Assembly: GCA_029641185.1 (NCBI GenBank)
Contig: JAPWGK010000007.1
Coordinates: 1,364,001-1,428,000, forward strand
DNA from: Pseudofabraea citricarpa
Taxonomy: Eukaryota > Ascomycota > Leotiomycetes > Helotiales > Dermateaceae
Direction: 5' to 3'
DNA length: 64,000 nucleotides
This document shows positions 32,701-47,299 of this stretch, piece after piece. Position 1 is the stretch's first letter. The number at the start of each line of letters is the position of its first letter. The translations under genes were made by a program, and so were the position numbers. The notes under the pieces are model-generated. The model searched no databases. It saw only the letters and a list, made by a program, of their open reading frames with translations, and was not told the DNA's origin.

Positions 32701-35700
32701 CTTACTCTTAGTCTTTTATATGTTATTATTAGTATATTATAGCTAGTTTCTTACTTAATTATTATTATTAGCTTTTTTCTATATAAAATTAATTCTTATT
32801 ATTTATTAAGTTCTTATTATCTAAAAATCTCTTTTATATAAGTAGCTTATATAATTACTTAGGATCGTATAATAGGAGCTTCTTTTAACGCTTCTTCTTT
32901 AGTACCTTTAATAATTATATTAATCTTATTATTACTAGCTTCCTCTAAAGAGATTTCTTATATATTATCTTATTAACTTATCCTAGCTAATACTTAGGAA
33001 GTTAGCCTAGGATTATTAGGTTACTCTTATAGCTACGTAAGTGCTTTTAAAAGACTAGGTAAATTACTAGTAAGCTTTATCTTAGGGCTTAGTAAAAGCT
33101 TATTAGGGTCTCTAAGGTTTAGACGTATTAGTACTCTAATAATAGCTTCGTCTTCTAAAGGCTTAATACTATTAGTAGAAATATAAATATCTTCTCTTTA
33201 AATAAATTTCTTTAATTTATATCTTATATAAGTATTATAAAAAGAAGTTATATTTATTTTACTAAGCTAATAGATATCCTTCTTACTATTAGCTTTTAAA
33301 ATTATATATAAGCTTTTCTACCTAAAATTAAGCGCTTATTATTTTAATATATTAGCTTCTTATATAATATTAAATATAAGAATAATATCTCTTTTAAGAA
33401 GTAATTCTTTTTATAAGATATAACTATAATTAGTAGCTTCTTTCGATTCTTAGTATTTATACTATTTTATTAGTAGAACCTCTAGTATATATTTATTATA
33501 GATTTTAAGTTACTTAATATATAAAGTAATTAAAAACTTTTTATCTATCTTTTTAATTAGGTTTTATCTTAGATATTATTATATTAGGTATTTACTTTTA
33601 ATAATAAGTATAATCTTAAAGCTAAACTATAAATAAAATATAATAAGCCTTATAAGAGCTCTTATTATAATATTATCTATAAAGTAGATCTTCTTAATAT
33701 ACCTTAGCTAGTTCTTAAATATCTTATTTATAATCTTAGAGAAAGTTACTTTTATATTAAAGTAGCTTCTTTTAATTAAGTCTTAAGTATAAGAATTATA
33801 AGTACTTACTTATATCTTAATAAACTTAAGCTTAGATATAAGATTATTAAGGCTTCTCTAGTTCTTAGGTTTTTATTAATAATAAGTATCTTAAATATAT
33901 TATAAATATAAAGAATATCCTTTTTAATAAAAGTAATAATATAAGTAGAGTTTATCTTAGAGATAATATATCTTATAATTATATCTAATATCTTCTTATA
34001 TATATTAATAATAAAAACTTACTTATACTTAATAAGAGATTAATAATATCTAGATATTATTTATAATATATATATAATATTCTAGTTATATAAATTATCT
34101 TATAAGTAATATTATATAACCTAAATTAATACTAGGATATAATATTATATATACTTTACTTACTTATAATATCCTTCCTAGAAGTAATATTTTATTACCT
34201 TTATATATATTATCTCTTATCTCTTATATATCTTTCTATTATATAAGTTCTTAATAATATCTACTTATTCTTTTAGATTATTAATAATATATTATTTATA
34301 TTTACTCCTAGTAGGTTTCTATTATAATATACTTTAGTATACTTAGAATCTTATAATATATTATTAAAATACTAATTATTCTTTATCTCTAATACTAGCT
34401 AGTCTCTTAAGAGTTATAAGAAATATTATAATTTATTTTAACTTAAGACTTTACTTACCTAGAGGATAATACTTATTTTAGTATTCGGGTAAGTATAAGA
34501 TCTTAAAATAAGTATTATTTAAAGAGAGCTAAGTTAAAAGATAATATAATTATTAATCTCTTCTTTCTTACTTTTTATCTTTAAGTTTCTTTTTTATAAT
34601 AAGATAATAAGATAATATATTTATAGCTTTATTCTTTCTTACTAGGTATATATATAATCTTAAAGTTAAATAATCGAATCTAGGTAATCTATCTTATTAA
34701 TAATATACTAGGTATATCTAAAGTAATATTATTAAGCTAAGTAATAAGTATATTAGTATTTATCTTAAGAGTAAAATATACTCTAATAATATATTCTTTT
34801 ATTTTCTTAAGTATCTTAAGAATACTTTTATACTTATATTTAATAGTATTATAATTATACTTAGCTAGATTTTATATCTCTAACTTATATCTACTTAGAT
34901 ATCTTTTCTTATCTTTATTATCCTAAGAGAGTATATCTCTCTAGTTATCTAAACTTATATTAATAATAATATAAATTATTCTTACTCTAAGCTTATAATT
35001 AATTATAATAAGATAAGAAGCTTTTACTAATATCTTAATAAGCTTTAGTTTAGCTCTCTAGTATCTTTTATCTTACTTAAATATTATATTCTTTTTTAAT
35101 AAATTATATAATAGTTTTATAATAAGTATAAAGTTTTAACCTAGATATAATAATATATATAAATTCCTAAGAAGATATAAACCTCTTTTAGTATTAGTTA
35201 GATCTAGCTAATTAACTAGCTTTATAATCTTTATATTAATAAGCGATTTACTCTTAGGCTTATAAATAAATCTAATAACTTTAATACCTTTTATATAAAA
35301 CTTAGACTTAGACTAATAATTAAACTTATCCTCTTAAGCTTAAGTAATATCTTACTAAGGTTTTATATATATTTTATTATAAATTATTAAACTCTAGAAG
35401 AACTTTTTTATTATTATATTATAAATAAGGTCTTTTAATACTAATATTATTAAGGAATAATTTAGTAATATAAGGATTTAGAGAAAAAAGTACTTTAGAT
35501 ATAATATATATAAACTAAGCTATTAAATTTATTATACTCTTATATAAGAGTAATAGCCCTTAGTAGTCTAATATTATTTATAAAGAAAGCGATTAAGTTT
35601 TTATTTTACTTAGCTAATAGAATCTAGTTATAACTAGAGAATAAATTAATTAGGCTAATAATCTAGAGGTATATAAACTCTTTTATAAAAGAATCTACTA

Positions 35701-37000
35701 ATAAAGAAAGTTAATATCTCTAATTATTATTATATTATATTTTATAATTATACTTATAAGTTTATACTTATTTAGCTTTTCTTTTATAACTAGAAATTAT
35801 AGGTTTTTATATAACTTATAATAGCTTTCTAGTATATTATTAGTAATACGCTCGCTTATTATCTTATATATAATCTTATAAAGTCTCTTAGTAATTAGAA
35901 AGTTTTATACTTATTATACTTTATATAATATTATCCTAATTTCTTATAGCTTAGTAACCTCTAGCTTTATAAGTTCTTTCTCTAATTAATCGAATAAGAA
36001 TACTCTTTTCCTATTATAAAATATCTCTTAGAATACTTTTTTTTCTTTTAAGGTTAATATATCTCTTATAAATAAGCCTTATATTCTCTCTAGTATAAGT
36101 TTTTAGCTCTTTAGAAACTTTATATATTAAGACTCGAACTAATTATTATAAGAACCTAGAATAAGTAGTAGCTTCTCTATTAACTTAATAACTTCCTTCT
36201 AGTTATTAAAACTAGATAGCTTAACTCTTATATCTCTTCTAAGATCTATAGGTTTTATCTTTTAGGCTTTTTACTTATAAAGAGTTAAGACTTCCTTTTT
36301 ATATTTTATCTTAAAAGGAGGGAATATTATACTTTTATAGAATACTTATAACTTTAATAGCCTTTTAAGACTAATAATATATAAACCGCTTTTTAGAAAG
36401 AAAGAATTTTATAAAGTCGCTTCTATTATTCTTTTACTCTTAGGTATCTTAGGCTTACTTTCTAGTATTAAAGTCTCTAAGAAAACTAATAAAATACTTA
36501 GTAAGCTTCTAGTAAATACTTATTAAGCTCTTTTAAGTCTTAGAGCTTTAATTAAGAAAGTTTTCTTAAGCTTATAACCTAGCTTAAGTATTCCTCGAAT
36601 TTTCTTATATTTCTCTTATCTTAATAATAAACGTAATAAAATATTAGCCTTCTTATTCGCGTTTATATTTATAGGTATATTATAGCCTTCTATTACTTTT
36701 CTTATATTAGGCCCGTCTTTTTTCTCTTTTAGTAAAATTTCTTATATATATTTAAGAGGTTTATTTATATATCTTCTAACTTATTCTTCTTATAATAGAT
36801 TAATATCTAGTTTTCTAAGTTACTTCTAGAATCTAAGTTATCCTCTAGATCTTATTATTATATTACTTAGGTCTTAAACCTATAAGTAATAATATAAAAA
36901 TATAAAAGCCTAATCCTACTAATATTATTATTAGTTATAATTTATATCTTATAATTCTTCTTTAAGTTTTATTCTAAGCTTACTTTTATCTTATATATAA
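32700..37000 (-). pseudogene. Element A pol remnant: integrase, RNase H, reverse transcriptase
   Basis: Minus-strand translation, stops ignored, gives a clear Ty3/gypsy RNase H at about 34,620-35,000. The stretch IRLFNFKIIYIPSKKE corresponds to the family's conserved IRLFDF...VPG segment, and the block around 34,770-34,860 fits the preceding helices. Immediately upstream in the gene (35,040-35,340) is the end of the reverse-transcriptase domain and connection: L.LTNTK at about 35,200 and LLKKNIIFK at about 35,080. Downstream, at about 33,500-34,400, the pattern is compatible with an integrase zinc-finger and core, less certain. Every few codons a TAA or TAG stands where Gln or Trp is expected, as RIP produces. 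Outer limits are approximate. Not functional. Confidence 0.65.
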
Positions 37001-40000
37001 ATAGTTACCTAAGTATTAAGTTATAGCTTAATTATTATATTATATAAATATATAAGGTTACTTATATACTACTAATATCTAGCTATATATTATTATAAAC
37101 CCTAAGGATTACTTAAGACGTCCTCTTATAATTAATAGTTATAAGATTCTTTTTTTCTCTAATACTAAGACTAGCTTTTCTCTAGATATTATAAGTTATA
37201 ATATTAATCTTAGTACTTATATCTATTATACCTATTACTTATATTAACTTCTAATTATTATAGCTATAGATAATAACTAGTAAGTATAAGCTATTAATAT
37301 AATATAATAGAATATTAACTCTAGTAGTTATATTTTATATAAGAAAGCTTATACTTATACGAAATCCTAGCTCCTTAACCTTTAGTATATTAATTAGAAT
37401 TATATCGCTTAGAAGTTAGTAATAGCTAATTCTTATAGCTTAAGCTAGGTTTATTTAATTAAAGATAAAAGCTTATTTATATATAAGTATAATCGTCTAA
37501 TTTATAATTATATATTATATTTTAAGTATCTTAGCTTATAAGATACGAGACTTATATTCCTTCTTCTCCTTAGTTTTAGTAACCTCTAAGGTCTTATTAT
37601 TATCTAAGCCTAGCTACGTTAAGTTCTTAATAAGGGTTCCCTAAGTACTTAGGAGCTTCTTATTATACCTAGATATCTTAATATTAATTAGTTCGTATTA
37701 GTAAAATACTTACTCTAAAGTATCTAAATCTATAATTCTAGATACTAGAGTAATAAACTTAATAGTTTTCTCTAGCTTCTTAGTATTCTTTTAGATACTT
37801 ATATTTAACTTAGTTTTCCTAAAGGTATTAGTAACTACTAGGGTACCCCTTAGGCTTATAAGTATAATAGTAAGAGTATTAAGTATAATTTACTTAATCT
37901 TATTATTTTTACTTATTATAACTAGTTATAACTAATAGTAGGAGTCTAACTCTTTCTTCGAATTTAGTAACTAGTATTATATACTAGAGAGCTATAATAT
38001 TATCTTATATACTAATAAAGCTAGTTATAATACCTTTCTTCTTATACTTATAAATCTTAGTAAGCTTATATTTACTCGTCTTAATATTAATATTAGATTT
38101 AGTCTTTATATTCTTCTTAAGCTAAAGTATCTTAAATCGATTATAATAAGAGATCTTATTATTATTATAATATAAATATTACTTTTTAGTAAGAATACCT
38201 TAAGATATCTTAGCCTTCTAAAAGGATACTAAATTAGATCTTATAAGTCTAGAATATACCTAGCTATTACTCTTATCTTTATAAATAATTCTAACTTCTA
38301 TATAATAGGTAAGTATTAGATAGTTATTAGAGAAGTAAAAGTACTTATTATAATACTAATATATATAATCTTAATCTATAGAGTTAGACTATTAATAGCT
38401 AGTTTATAAAGTACTAATATAAATACTAGTACTAGGATTTATACCTATTATATAACTCGAATTATACTTATAGTTATATACTTCTATTATATAATATATC
38501 TTATTAACCTTCTCTTTAATATTATAATTATTATATTACTTAAGTAACTCTAGCTTATTATTATAAAACTCGATCTCTAATATATTAACTCTAGTATTAC
38601 TTTTACTAGTAGTAATAGGTAGCTTACCTTTCTCTTTTCTAGTACTTAATTATAATAATCTTAAAGGTAATATAATCTTCTAATAATATCTTAGCTATTA
38701 TATTAGTAATATTATTAATCTTACTATAATTAGGAGCCGCTTTAGAGGCTTATATCTTTATAGTTATATTACTAAGTATTATACTAAGAGTTATAATAGT
38801 TTATATAAGGTTATTAACTACTAGTATAAAGAGTATAATTAGTTAAAGGTCTTATTTAGATTATTATATAATTAGAGGTCTAGTAGCTTATTAATAATAA
38901 TAGTATTATTATTATCCTACTTAAGTAAGTAGATAAGATTCTTCTTAGCTTAGGTATAAGTCTTAGTAAACTTATAGATCTTAGTAAATATAAAAGTTCT
39001 TAGTTTATTATACTTAATCTTCTCCTTCTTTATAATAATAAGATATAGTCTTTAGGAAGACTAGAGAGGAGCTTATATACTTATTTATAAGAGCTTAGTT
39101 AGCTATTACTAAGTAATCGCTTAAAGCTTAGCTTATATATCTTTAGGAATTCTAAGATTTTAGTTACTTTTTCCTTTAGATAATTAACTAAAGTATTTAA
39201 GAACTTAATAATATACTAAAGTTACTTAGAGTTATAGTTAGCTTATTCCTCTAGGAATACTTCCTTAAAGGTAGTTTAATTCTTTTACTTAAAGCTATCT
39301 AATACTTTAGTATAAGAACGAACTAGTAAGTAATAATAATCGAGATATCTAAGAACTAACTTAGTATTAGAGAGATTTCTATTAAGTATTATTTATTTAT
39401 AATATTAGATAAACTTAATAGCTTTTATCTTCTTAAAGAGAGAAATACTAGTAGAGCTAAGAGGGTGAACCTTTAAAGCGACTTATATTATTTTATATAT
39501 TATCTTAAGTTAGATAACTATTTGTTTCTCTTTTTTACTAGGAATACTTATACTAGGTAAGGTTTCTAAGCTTAATAAGTCTAGAGAAAATATTAAGAGC
39601 TTTCTTTTCTTCTTTATTTTTATTTATAAGAAGGAATAAGTAAAAGAGAAAGTTAATAATAAGAGAGTATTCTTAAGACGATATTATAATACTAGATTAG
39701 AGTTATATAAGCTTAAGTTAAGTATTAAGCGAGTACTAAGAGAGGATTAAATAAGATAATAATAAGTTATAAATTATAGAATAATTAGAAAAACTAAGTA
39801 AAAGTCTTTTTAGCTAAATATCTAAGACTTTTACTTTACTTAAACGTTTATCTTTTATATATATATAATATATAGCTTTAAGAAATAAGTTATAAGATAA
39901 GATTAAATCCCTCTTAGTCTTATATTATTAAAATATTAGATATAAAAGAAATAACTTAAAATTATATATATCTATTAGTATAACCTAAATAAGAAAGTCT

Positions 40001-41467
40001 TACTTCTAAGTTTCTATTATTTACTTTTATTATATATTTCTAGAAGGATAAAATTAATATTATAATTAGATATAATATAAGATTTACTTTTTTTATATTA
40101 ACTTTCCTAGAAATAAGTAGCTATTATTTTATTACTTTTATACTCTTTATTTTACTAGTTATATTATACTTTTTATTTACTCTTAGGCTCTTTTAAGATA
40201 ATTAATTCTTTATTTAAGTATTCGAACTTAGTTTTATTTATACTCTAAAGCCTAGGTCTTAAGTTTCGGAGAGTCCTAGTATTACGTTTTTAATTAGGTA
40301 CTAGATAAGCGAATAATTTCGATTCTTATATATTTTTTATATTAGATTTATTATTATAAGAAACTTAATATAAGTAAGAGGTAGTTAAGATCTAAACTTA
40401 AGATATTATCTTCTTATTAAGATACTATTATAATAAATATAATCTTTATAATAACTCTTAATAAACTAGGGAATACTTATACTAAACTATAAGTAATATT
40501 TATCTTATAAAGTTAACTAGAAAATAAATAATAGTATAAATAATATAAACTTTATTAACTAACTAAATAAAATAAACTAAAAATAAATAAATAGACGACT
40601 AAATAACTACTTCTTTCTAGTATAATAATATATTACTTCTCTTATCCTCTTATATTCTCTAGCTTTAAGTATAATTTATATCTACTAGTATTAACTAAGA
40701 GCTCTTTTATCTTAGCTTAAGCTTTTAGTAAAATCTCGCTTAGTCTAATATAATTACTCGCTTTATACTCGTACTAAGGTTAAAGTTATTTCTTAAAACT
40801 ATTATTTATAAATAAAAATACTAGAGTTTTATATCCTTTTATCTCTAGTTCTTAGGGTTTCCTTAATATCTACTATTATAGTATCTCTTTCGATCTTCTT
40901 TTAACTCTAGATATTATATCTTTCGCTTAGACTAAGGCTTATAAAAATATACCTTTATTATTCTAATAATAATCTTAATACCCCTAGTAATATACGTACT
41001 TACGTACCTTTAGATAACTCTCTAAAGTTATATATTCTTATAGTTATAATTATCTCTTATCTTTTATAAGTTCCTAATCCTCTCTAATATTCCTATTATT
41101 CTAGTTATTTTATCTTCCTAAGGACTTTAACCTTTCGTATTATTATATTATTCTAATTATCACCTATTATTTATTATAAGTTCCTAATCTCCTAAGTACT
41201 CTAGTATTATCCTTTATATTTACTATTAAGTATCTAGCTTATAGAATAACTCGGATCGATATCTTATATATTTAATAGTTAATTATATTTATAGGTTTTA
41301 ATATCTCTAGCTACTTTTACTAGTAATTATATAATTATACTCTAAGTACTTCTAAGAGCTTAGCTTATTATTAAAGGTTAATACTAAATAAGCTTATTAT
41401 ATTAATATTATAAGTTATAATCTAGTTTATATTTATTATTATTTAAAGTCCTTATATAAGTTACTAA

Positions 41468-41768
41468 TATAATAGGGTAATAAATATTAGGGCGTATCCG
41501 AATCTATAATACTATAAACGTAACTAGTAACTAATATAATATATATAACTATATATAAGGTATATTTAGTAATCGAATTAATAGTTATAAAAGTAAGAGG
41601 TAAAAGAAGTAGTTAATTAATTATAATAGTAAAGTATAAATAATAGTATATAACTCCTAGAGCGCTTAAAAAGTACTTGTAAAGCCCTTATATAATAGTA
41701 CCTAAGGTAGTAATAACTCCTTATAAAAGTAAAGAAAGTAATAAAATCGAGTATATAACCTTATTATA
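41468..41768 (-). repeat. Element A right (5') LTR, 301 bp
   Basis: Direct repeat of 28283-28583 with the same terminal inverted sequence. It retains more CpG than the LTRs of element B. Confidence 0.9.
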
Positions 41769-42883
41769 ATATAAGAAAAAATATTTAAGATAATATTTTT
41801 AGTTATATTAAAAGATTAAACTTATCTTATTAATAATATTATAATTTAAGTACTCTCTAATATTAGTTAGAAGGATAATATTTTTTTTACTTAAGATTTT
41901 AAAGATAATAAACCTATAAATAAAATAACCCTAGGGTATAATCCTAGGCCTTTTAAAAAAAATATAAATTTTCCTCTTATTATTATATATATAATTAGAT
42001 ACTAAGTTATATATCTTATTAATCGTTTATTTAATAAAAGAATCTTTAATAATTTATATAAAGTAATTATTAGTCTTAGAAAAAAGAATCTTCCTAATAT
42101 AATATTTCCTATTAATAAAAGTATTCGAGTTATTAATATTAATTATAATTATAATAAATTTATAATTAATAGTATTCCTTATAAGAAGTTATAACTACCT
42201 ATTATTAATACTTATATACTAATTATTTATAAAATCTAAGAGCTTAGTCTTAATAATATATATCTTAGTTTAAACGAGAATATTTTTTAATATAATTAAG
42301 TATATATTACGATTAATCGAGTATATAATTTAAGTTAAGTTAATATCTCGAAATTAGATTAATTAATATTCTAGATTAATCCTAAAGTATTAAAAGAATA
42401 TAAATAGCTTAAAGTTATAAGCGACTAAGTTTTTAATTATTTTAACTATTAATTAATTTCTTATATATATTTTACTTAGTCTTATTATAAATATATTATT
42501 TACCTAGAAATATTTATTAGTATTTATAACTTAAAACTCTTTCTTATAACTAGCTTTTATTATCTTAATTTTAGTATTTCTCTCTTTTTTTTTTATATTA
42601 ATTTTATAATCTTTTAAGTTTACTTTAGTTCTTTTTTCTCTTTTATTTCTTTCTTTAGAAGTTATAATTTTACGTTTTTATTAATATCTAAATTAATAAG
42701 TTATAATAGTTTTTATTTATTTTATAAAAGCTAGCTATTTTACTAGGTTTATTTTACGCTTTAATTAGCGATAAAATATAAGTTATATATAAACCTTTTT
42801 CCCTCTTATTACTTAATTATTTGTTTTATAAAAGCTAGCTATTTTATTAGATTTATTTTACGCTTTAATTAATAATAAGATAT
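41769..42883. other. Spacer between elements A and B
   Basis: About 1.1 kb of RIP-type AT-rich sequence that belongs to neither 13.5-kb element. It carries a 104-bp tandem duplication at its right end, cut by the left LTR of element B. Nothing else recognised. Confidence 0.55.
42721..42883 (+). repeat. 104-bp tandem duplication truncated by element B
   Basis: Copy 1 is 42721-42824. Copy 2 starts at 42825 with the same TTTATAAAAGCTAGCTATTT and ends after about 59 bp where the element B LTR begins at 42884. The copies differ by C/T and G/A changes typical of RIP and by a short stretch at the end. Confidence 0.7.
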
Positions 42884-43184
42884 TATAATAGGGTAATAAA
42901 TATTAGAGCGTATTCGAATCTATAATATTATAAATATAACTAGTAACTAATATAATATATATAATTATATATAAGATATATTTAGTAATCGAATTAATAG
43001 TTATAAAAGTAAGAGATAAAAGAAGTAATTAATTAATTATAATATAAAATATAAATAATAGTATATAACTTCTAAAACGCTTAAAAAGTACTTATAAAGC
43101 CCTTATATAATAATACCTAAGATAATAATAACTTCTTATAAAAGTCAAAGAAATTAATAAAATTAAGTATATAATCCTATTATA
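42884..43184 (-). repeat. Element B left (3') LTR, 301 bp
   Basis: Begins TATAATAGGGT and ends CCTATTATA; direct repeat of 56060-56360 and homologous to the element A LTRs. Confidence 0.9.
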
Positions 43185-46100
43185 TTTATCTCTTATATAA
43201 TAGCTTTTCTTATAATATTATTAGGTATCTCTTATCTTTAATAAATTAAAGTTAAAGTATAAGATATATATCTCTTATAACTTTAGGCTATTATAATTCG
43301 CTCCTCTAATTATCTCCTAAAAGATAATCTTATAACTCTTAGATTATTTTTCTCTTATAATAAATAAACTTATATTCTCTAATAAATACTCCTAATAACT
43401 AGTTAAATTATTCTTAGCTTAGATCTCTTATAAGAATTATTACTTTTAGTATAAAACTAAGTATTTTAATTATAGAAAATCTCTTAACTTAAGATATAAA
43501 GCTATAATTCTTTTTTCTTTTTATTTAGATATACTATAAACTCTAATATTTATTATTTTTATCTTTCTAAAAATTAATTTAATATTATATTCTTTCCTTT
43601 TAATTATAATTATAATATTTATCTTTTATTATATAAAAAAAGATATTTAGCTGAATTATCTTTTACTTATAAATTCTTTTACTTCTTTTATTCGAACTAA
43701 AATAAAATATCTTTATAACTTTAATTTTATAATATCCTACTAAGTTTTTATTATTCTTTTCTTTTAATCTCTAATATATTTATTTCTTTCTTTTAAACCT
43801 AATAAATCCTTTTATAATTTTTATCTTAGTTCTTAAATTATTTATTATTAACTCTTATTATATAAGTTAATAATACGTATTAATTTACTTTTATATTAAT
43901 TATTCCTTATATTATAACTTTAATCTAAGTATAAAACTTCTAATCTTATTCTAAGAAACTAGCTATAAATTATTTTAATATAATAAGTTTATTTTTCTTC
44001 TTTTATTATTCTTTTATAAGAGCTTAATAAAAGTTTCTATAATTAATTATAAGCGCTTATATTAAATATAAGAACTTATTATTATTATAAAAGATAATAT
44101 ATATACTAGTATCCTTTTATATAAGTTTTTTATTTTATCTTATTTTATAAAAGTTTTATTAGATTATCTTATAAAAGATAAATAATATTTTATTAAGATA
44201 TTTTATATACTAAGTAATTATAAGAATACTTATTACTTTAAATAAGTATATATCCTAAATTATTATATCTAGGCCTAAGCTAACTCTTATATAAATTATT
44301 TTTATCCTAAAAAAAAATAATTATAAATACTAATAAGTTAATAAATATATATTTTAACTTAGTTCTAATACCCTTAGATTTTATTATCTTATATAATACT
44401 CTTAATAAGCTTAAGAATAAGCTTTATCTTACTAAATAATAAGCTATTTTTAAGCTAATAATAAATATTAGTATAAACTTTATATAAAACTAAGCTTACT
44501 TAAATATTCTTTTACTTTTAATAATTTAGTTATCTCTAATAATCCTAAGATATATAACTTATAAAATAAGAAGTTATTAGTAAAATAATATAATAATAAG
44601 CTAAGACTCTTATAACCCTAGAGTATAATTACTTTTTATTTAATATACTTAATAATAAAGATAAAATAATAGCTTTTATCTTTAAAGTTTTATATAATAT
44701 ATTTCTAAAGAAAAACTTACTTTAGATACTAAAAGATATATATTATAAATTAGGTTTACCTAATAATACTTAAAATCTTTTACTAGAATATTATAATTAT
44801 CTAATTATTATTTATAAGTCTTATTATATTACTTTTATAAAACTTATATCTTTTTTTATAAGTTTCTTAGTCTTTTTATTTATTATCTAGCTATTAACTT
44901 TAGCCTTAGGAGGAAGTTCTAAGTTAAGAAGATAAGAAAGAGATTATATTAGATATCTTATTTAATTTCTTAAATAAAAATAAATTAAAGATAAGAAAGT
45001 ATATTTATAATTACTTAAAAAAGATCTTAGCTTTATAAAAGAACTTTTATACTAAGAAGTAAGAAAAGAAGCTTTAGTTTATTAATTATCTTCTAATAAG
45101 TTTATTCTTTTATTTTATAAGATTTTACTAAGTATTAACTAAGTATTTATAGAACTTAATATATAATATAAAAAACTTATTTTATATTTATTAAAAGAAG
45201 AAAGTTATTACTAGTAATCTTAAGTTTATTTAAAAGAAGTTTCTAAAGTTTATAAGATATTATCTTAGAAGATTAAGTTTATAATTTAAAATAATACTTA
45301 GACTTTATAATTAAGAAAATTACTTTAGTAACTTCTAAGTTAAAGAGTAATTAACTATTAAGTAATATAAGCTTTTTATTTACTAGTATTTTAACTTCTA
45401 GTTATTAGACTTAATTATAAAGTTAAGCTTTAACTTAGCTTTTACTTCTAATACTAGGATTATATTACCTATTATTTTAACTAGATTAAAAGAAGATTAA
45501 TCTAATATTCTAGTTAAGAAATATAAGTAATTATATTATTAAGTTAAGTTATACTTACTTTTCTTAGTAAAAGAAAAGATAATAAGATTATAGCTTTAAA
45601 AACTTAGTTATAAATCTAAAAGATAATATAAGTACTTCTAAGGATATTATTATTCTTATTATTAATAAAGATATTAATCCTTTTAATACTAGTAACTTTA
45701 ATTATATTAATAAAGCTATTAATTAATAAGCTAAGAATATAAGTATAAATATTAATAGTAATTCTTATAATAAAGATAATAACTAGAAAAAAGAAAAAAA
45801 AAAAAGAATCTCTTTTTATTTTTTATCTTATAAAATATACTCTTAGTAAGAGATCCTTATATATCTAAAGAATATTCTAAAGTATTCTTTTAGTCCTAAT
45901 AATAACTAGATTTTTTTACTTTTAAAGTAATTATATTATAATATTTCTAATATTACTTTTACTTTTTTATTATCTTCTAGAAAGCTAAAAGCTCTTATAA
46001 AATTATTCTTATATTCTCTTTATATTAAGAGAGTCTTTTTTATACCTATTATATTACTTAATTATTCTTATTCTTTAGGTAATAGATATTATTCTTATAT

Positions 46101-47299
46101 TATTAGTTCTAATTACTTAAAGTATTATATTTATATAAGTAATTTATTCTTAACTTATATAATCTTAGCTAATATTATCTTAGCCTAAGTATCTTAATAA
46201 GCTAGATATCTTTATTCTTAAGATTCGAAATAAGATATTTATATTATATTACTTTTATAATACTAAGAATAAAAAGAATAAAATAACTAAGAGATTAAAT
46301 AAATACTTAAGTAACCTCTAGATTTTAGTTAATATTATATATAATTTAAAATAAATTATACTAGTAATTTATAATTACTTTTATAAGAAGAATCTTTTAT
46401 TATTTCTAAGGGTTACTTAGAGCTTTATAAAGCTTATAAAAAGTATAATAAAGCTTTAGAAGTTCTTAAGAAAGCTAATTATATAAAGAAGAAGCTTATT
46501 ACTAATACTTTTATTATTATTATTCTTATATTTACTTTTATTATTATCTTTATTAAACCTAGTAATAATAATAATTAAGATAAATTAATTTACTTTTATA
46601 ATAACTTTAATAAGTTTAAGAGTTTACTAAGAAGACTTTATATATAATCTAGAGTCTTAGTAAGAAATCCTTTTATATTTTACTCTTATAAAGTTTTTAC
46701 TTAAGTATTTATAATAATAAATTATTTCTAGGTTTAAAGTTCTTATTTTTTAATACCTAGTCTTATATATAATTATATATTTAGATAAATAAATAAATTT
46801 ATACTTATAAAATTAAAGTATTATTCTACTTAATAATTTATAATATTTTTATCTTATATTTATATAAATTTTATTTAAAATTATTTAAAGAATTACCTAG
46901 GTAAACTTATTAATAATACTTAGAATACTTAATATATACTTAGTAAAAACTCCTAGAGTCTTATTATACTTCTAATCCTTAAAAGACTTTTTATAATTTA
47001 AGGACTTTCTTTTCTTTCCTCTAATATATTAGTTATCTCTCTAATTATAAAAAAGAAATTTAAATAAAGAAATAATACTTAAATTAAGAAAATAAAATTA
47101 AACTTAAATAAATAATATATAAAAATAATAATAATAATATAAAAGGAAATTTATTAGTAAAATATTAAATAAGAGGAGCTACTAAAAGATATTTAAATCT
47201 TAAACTAAATATAATTCTTTCTTTAAAATACTAGGTATTAAAATACTTATATTAAGCTATAAATAAAAAAGATACCCTAGAAGAAATATCTTACTCTTA

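Larger units (their letters stand above)
28283..41768 (-). mobile_element. Element A: 13.5-kb LTR retroelement, RIP-inactivated
   Basis: Bounded by direct 301-bp LTRs (28283-28583 and 41468-41768) whose ends form the inverted pair TATAATAGGGT / ACCCTATTATA (ACCTTATTATA at the far right), consistent with TG...CA ends converted by RIP. The internal part carries a Ty3/gypsy-type polymerase remnant on the minus strand, so the right LTR is the 5' LTR. The total of 13,486 bp is about twice the usual Ty3/gypsy size. About 4 kb of unassigned sequence lies between the integrase remnant and the 3' (left) LTR, and about 3-4 kb upstream of the polymerase should include gag. A convincing target-site duplication was not found (TATAT against ATATA at the flanks). 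Element B is a second copy. Confidence 0.85.

Noticed and set aside
28278..41773. Target-site duplication of element A (ATAT at both flanks)
   Set aside because: Only four bases of the commonest sequence in the region and not matched at five; chance is the better explanation.
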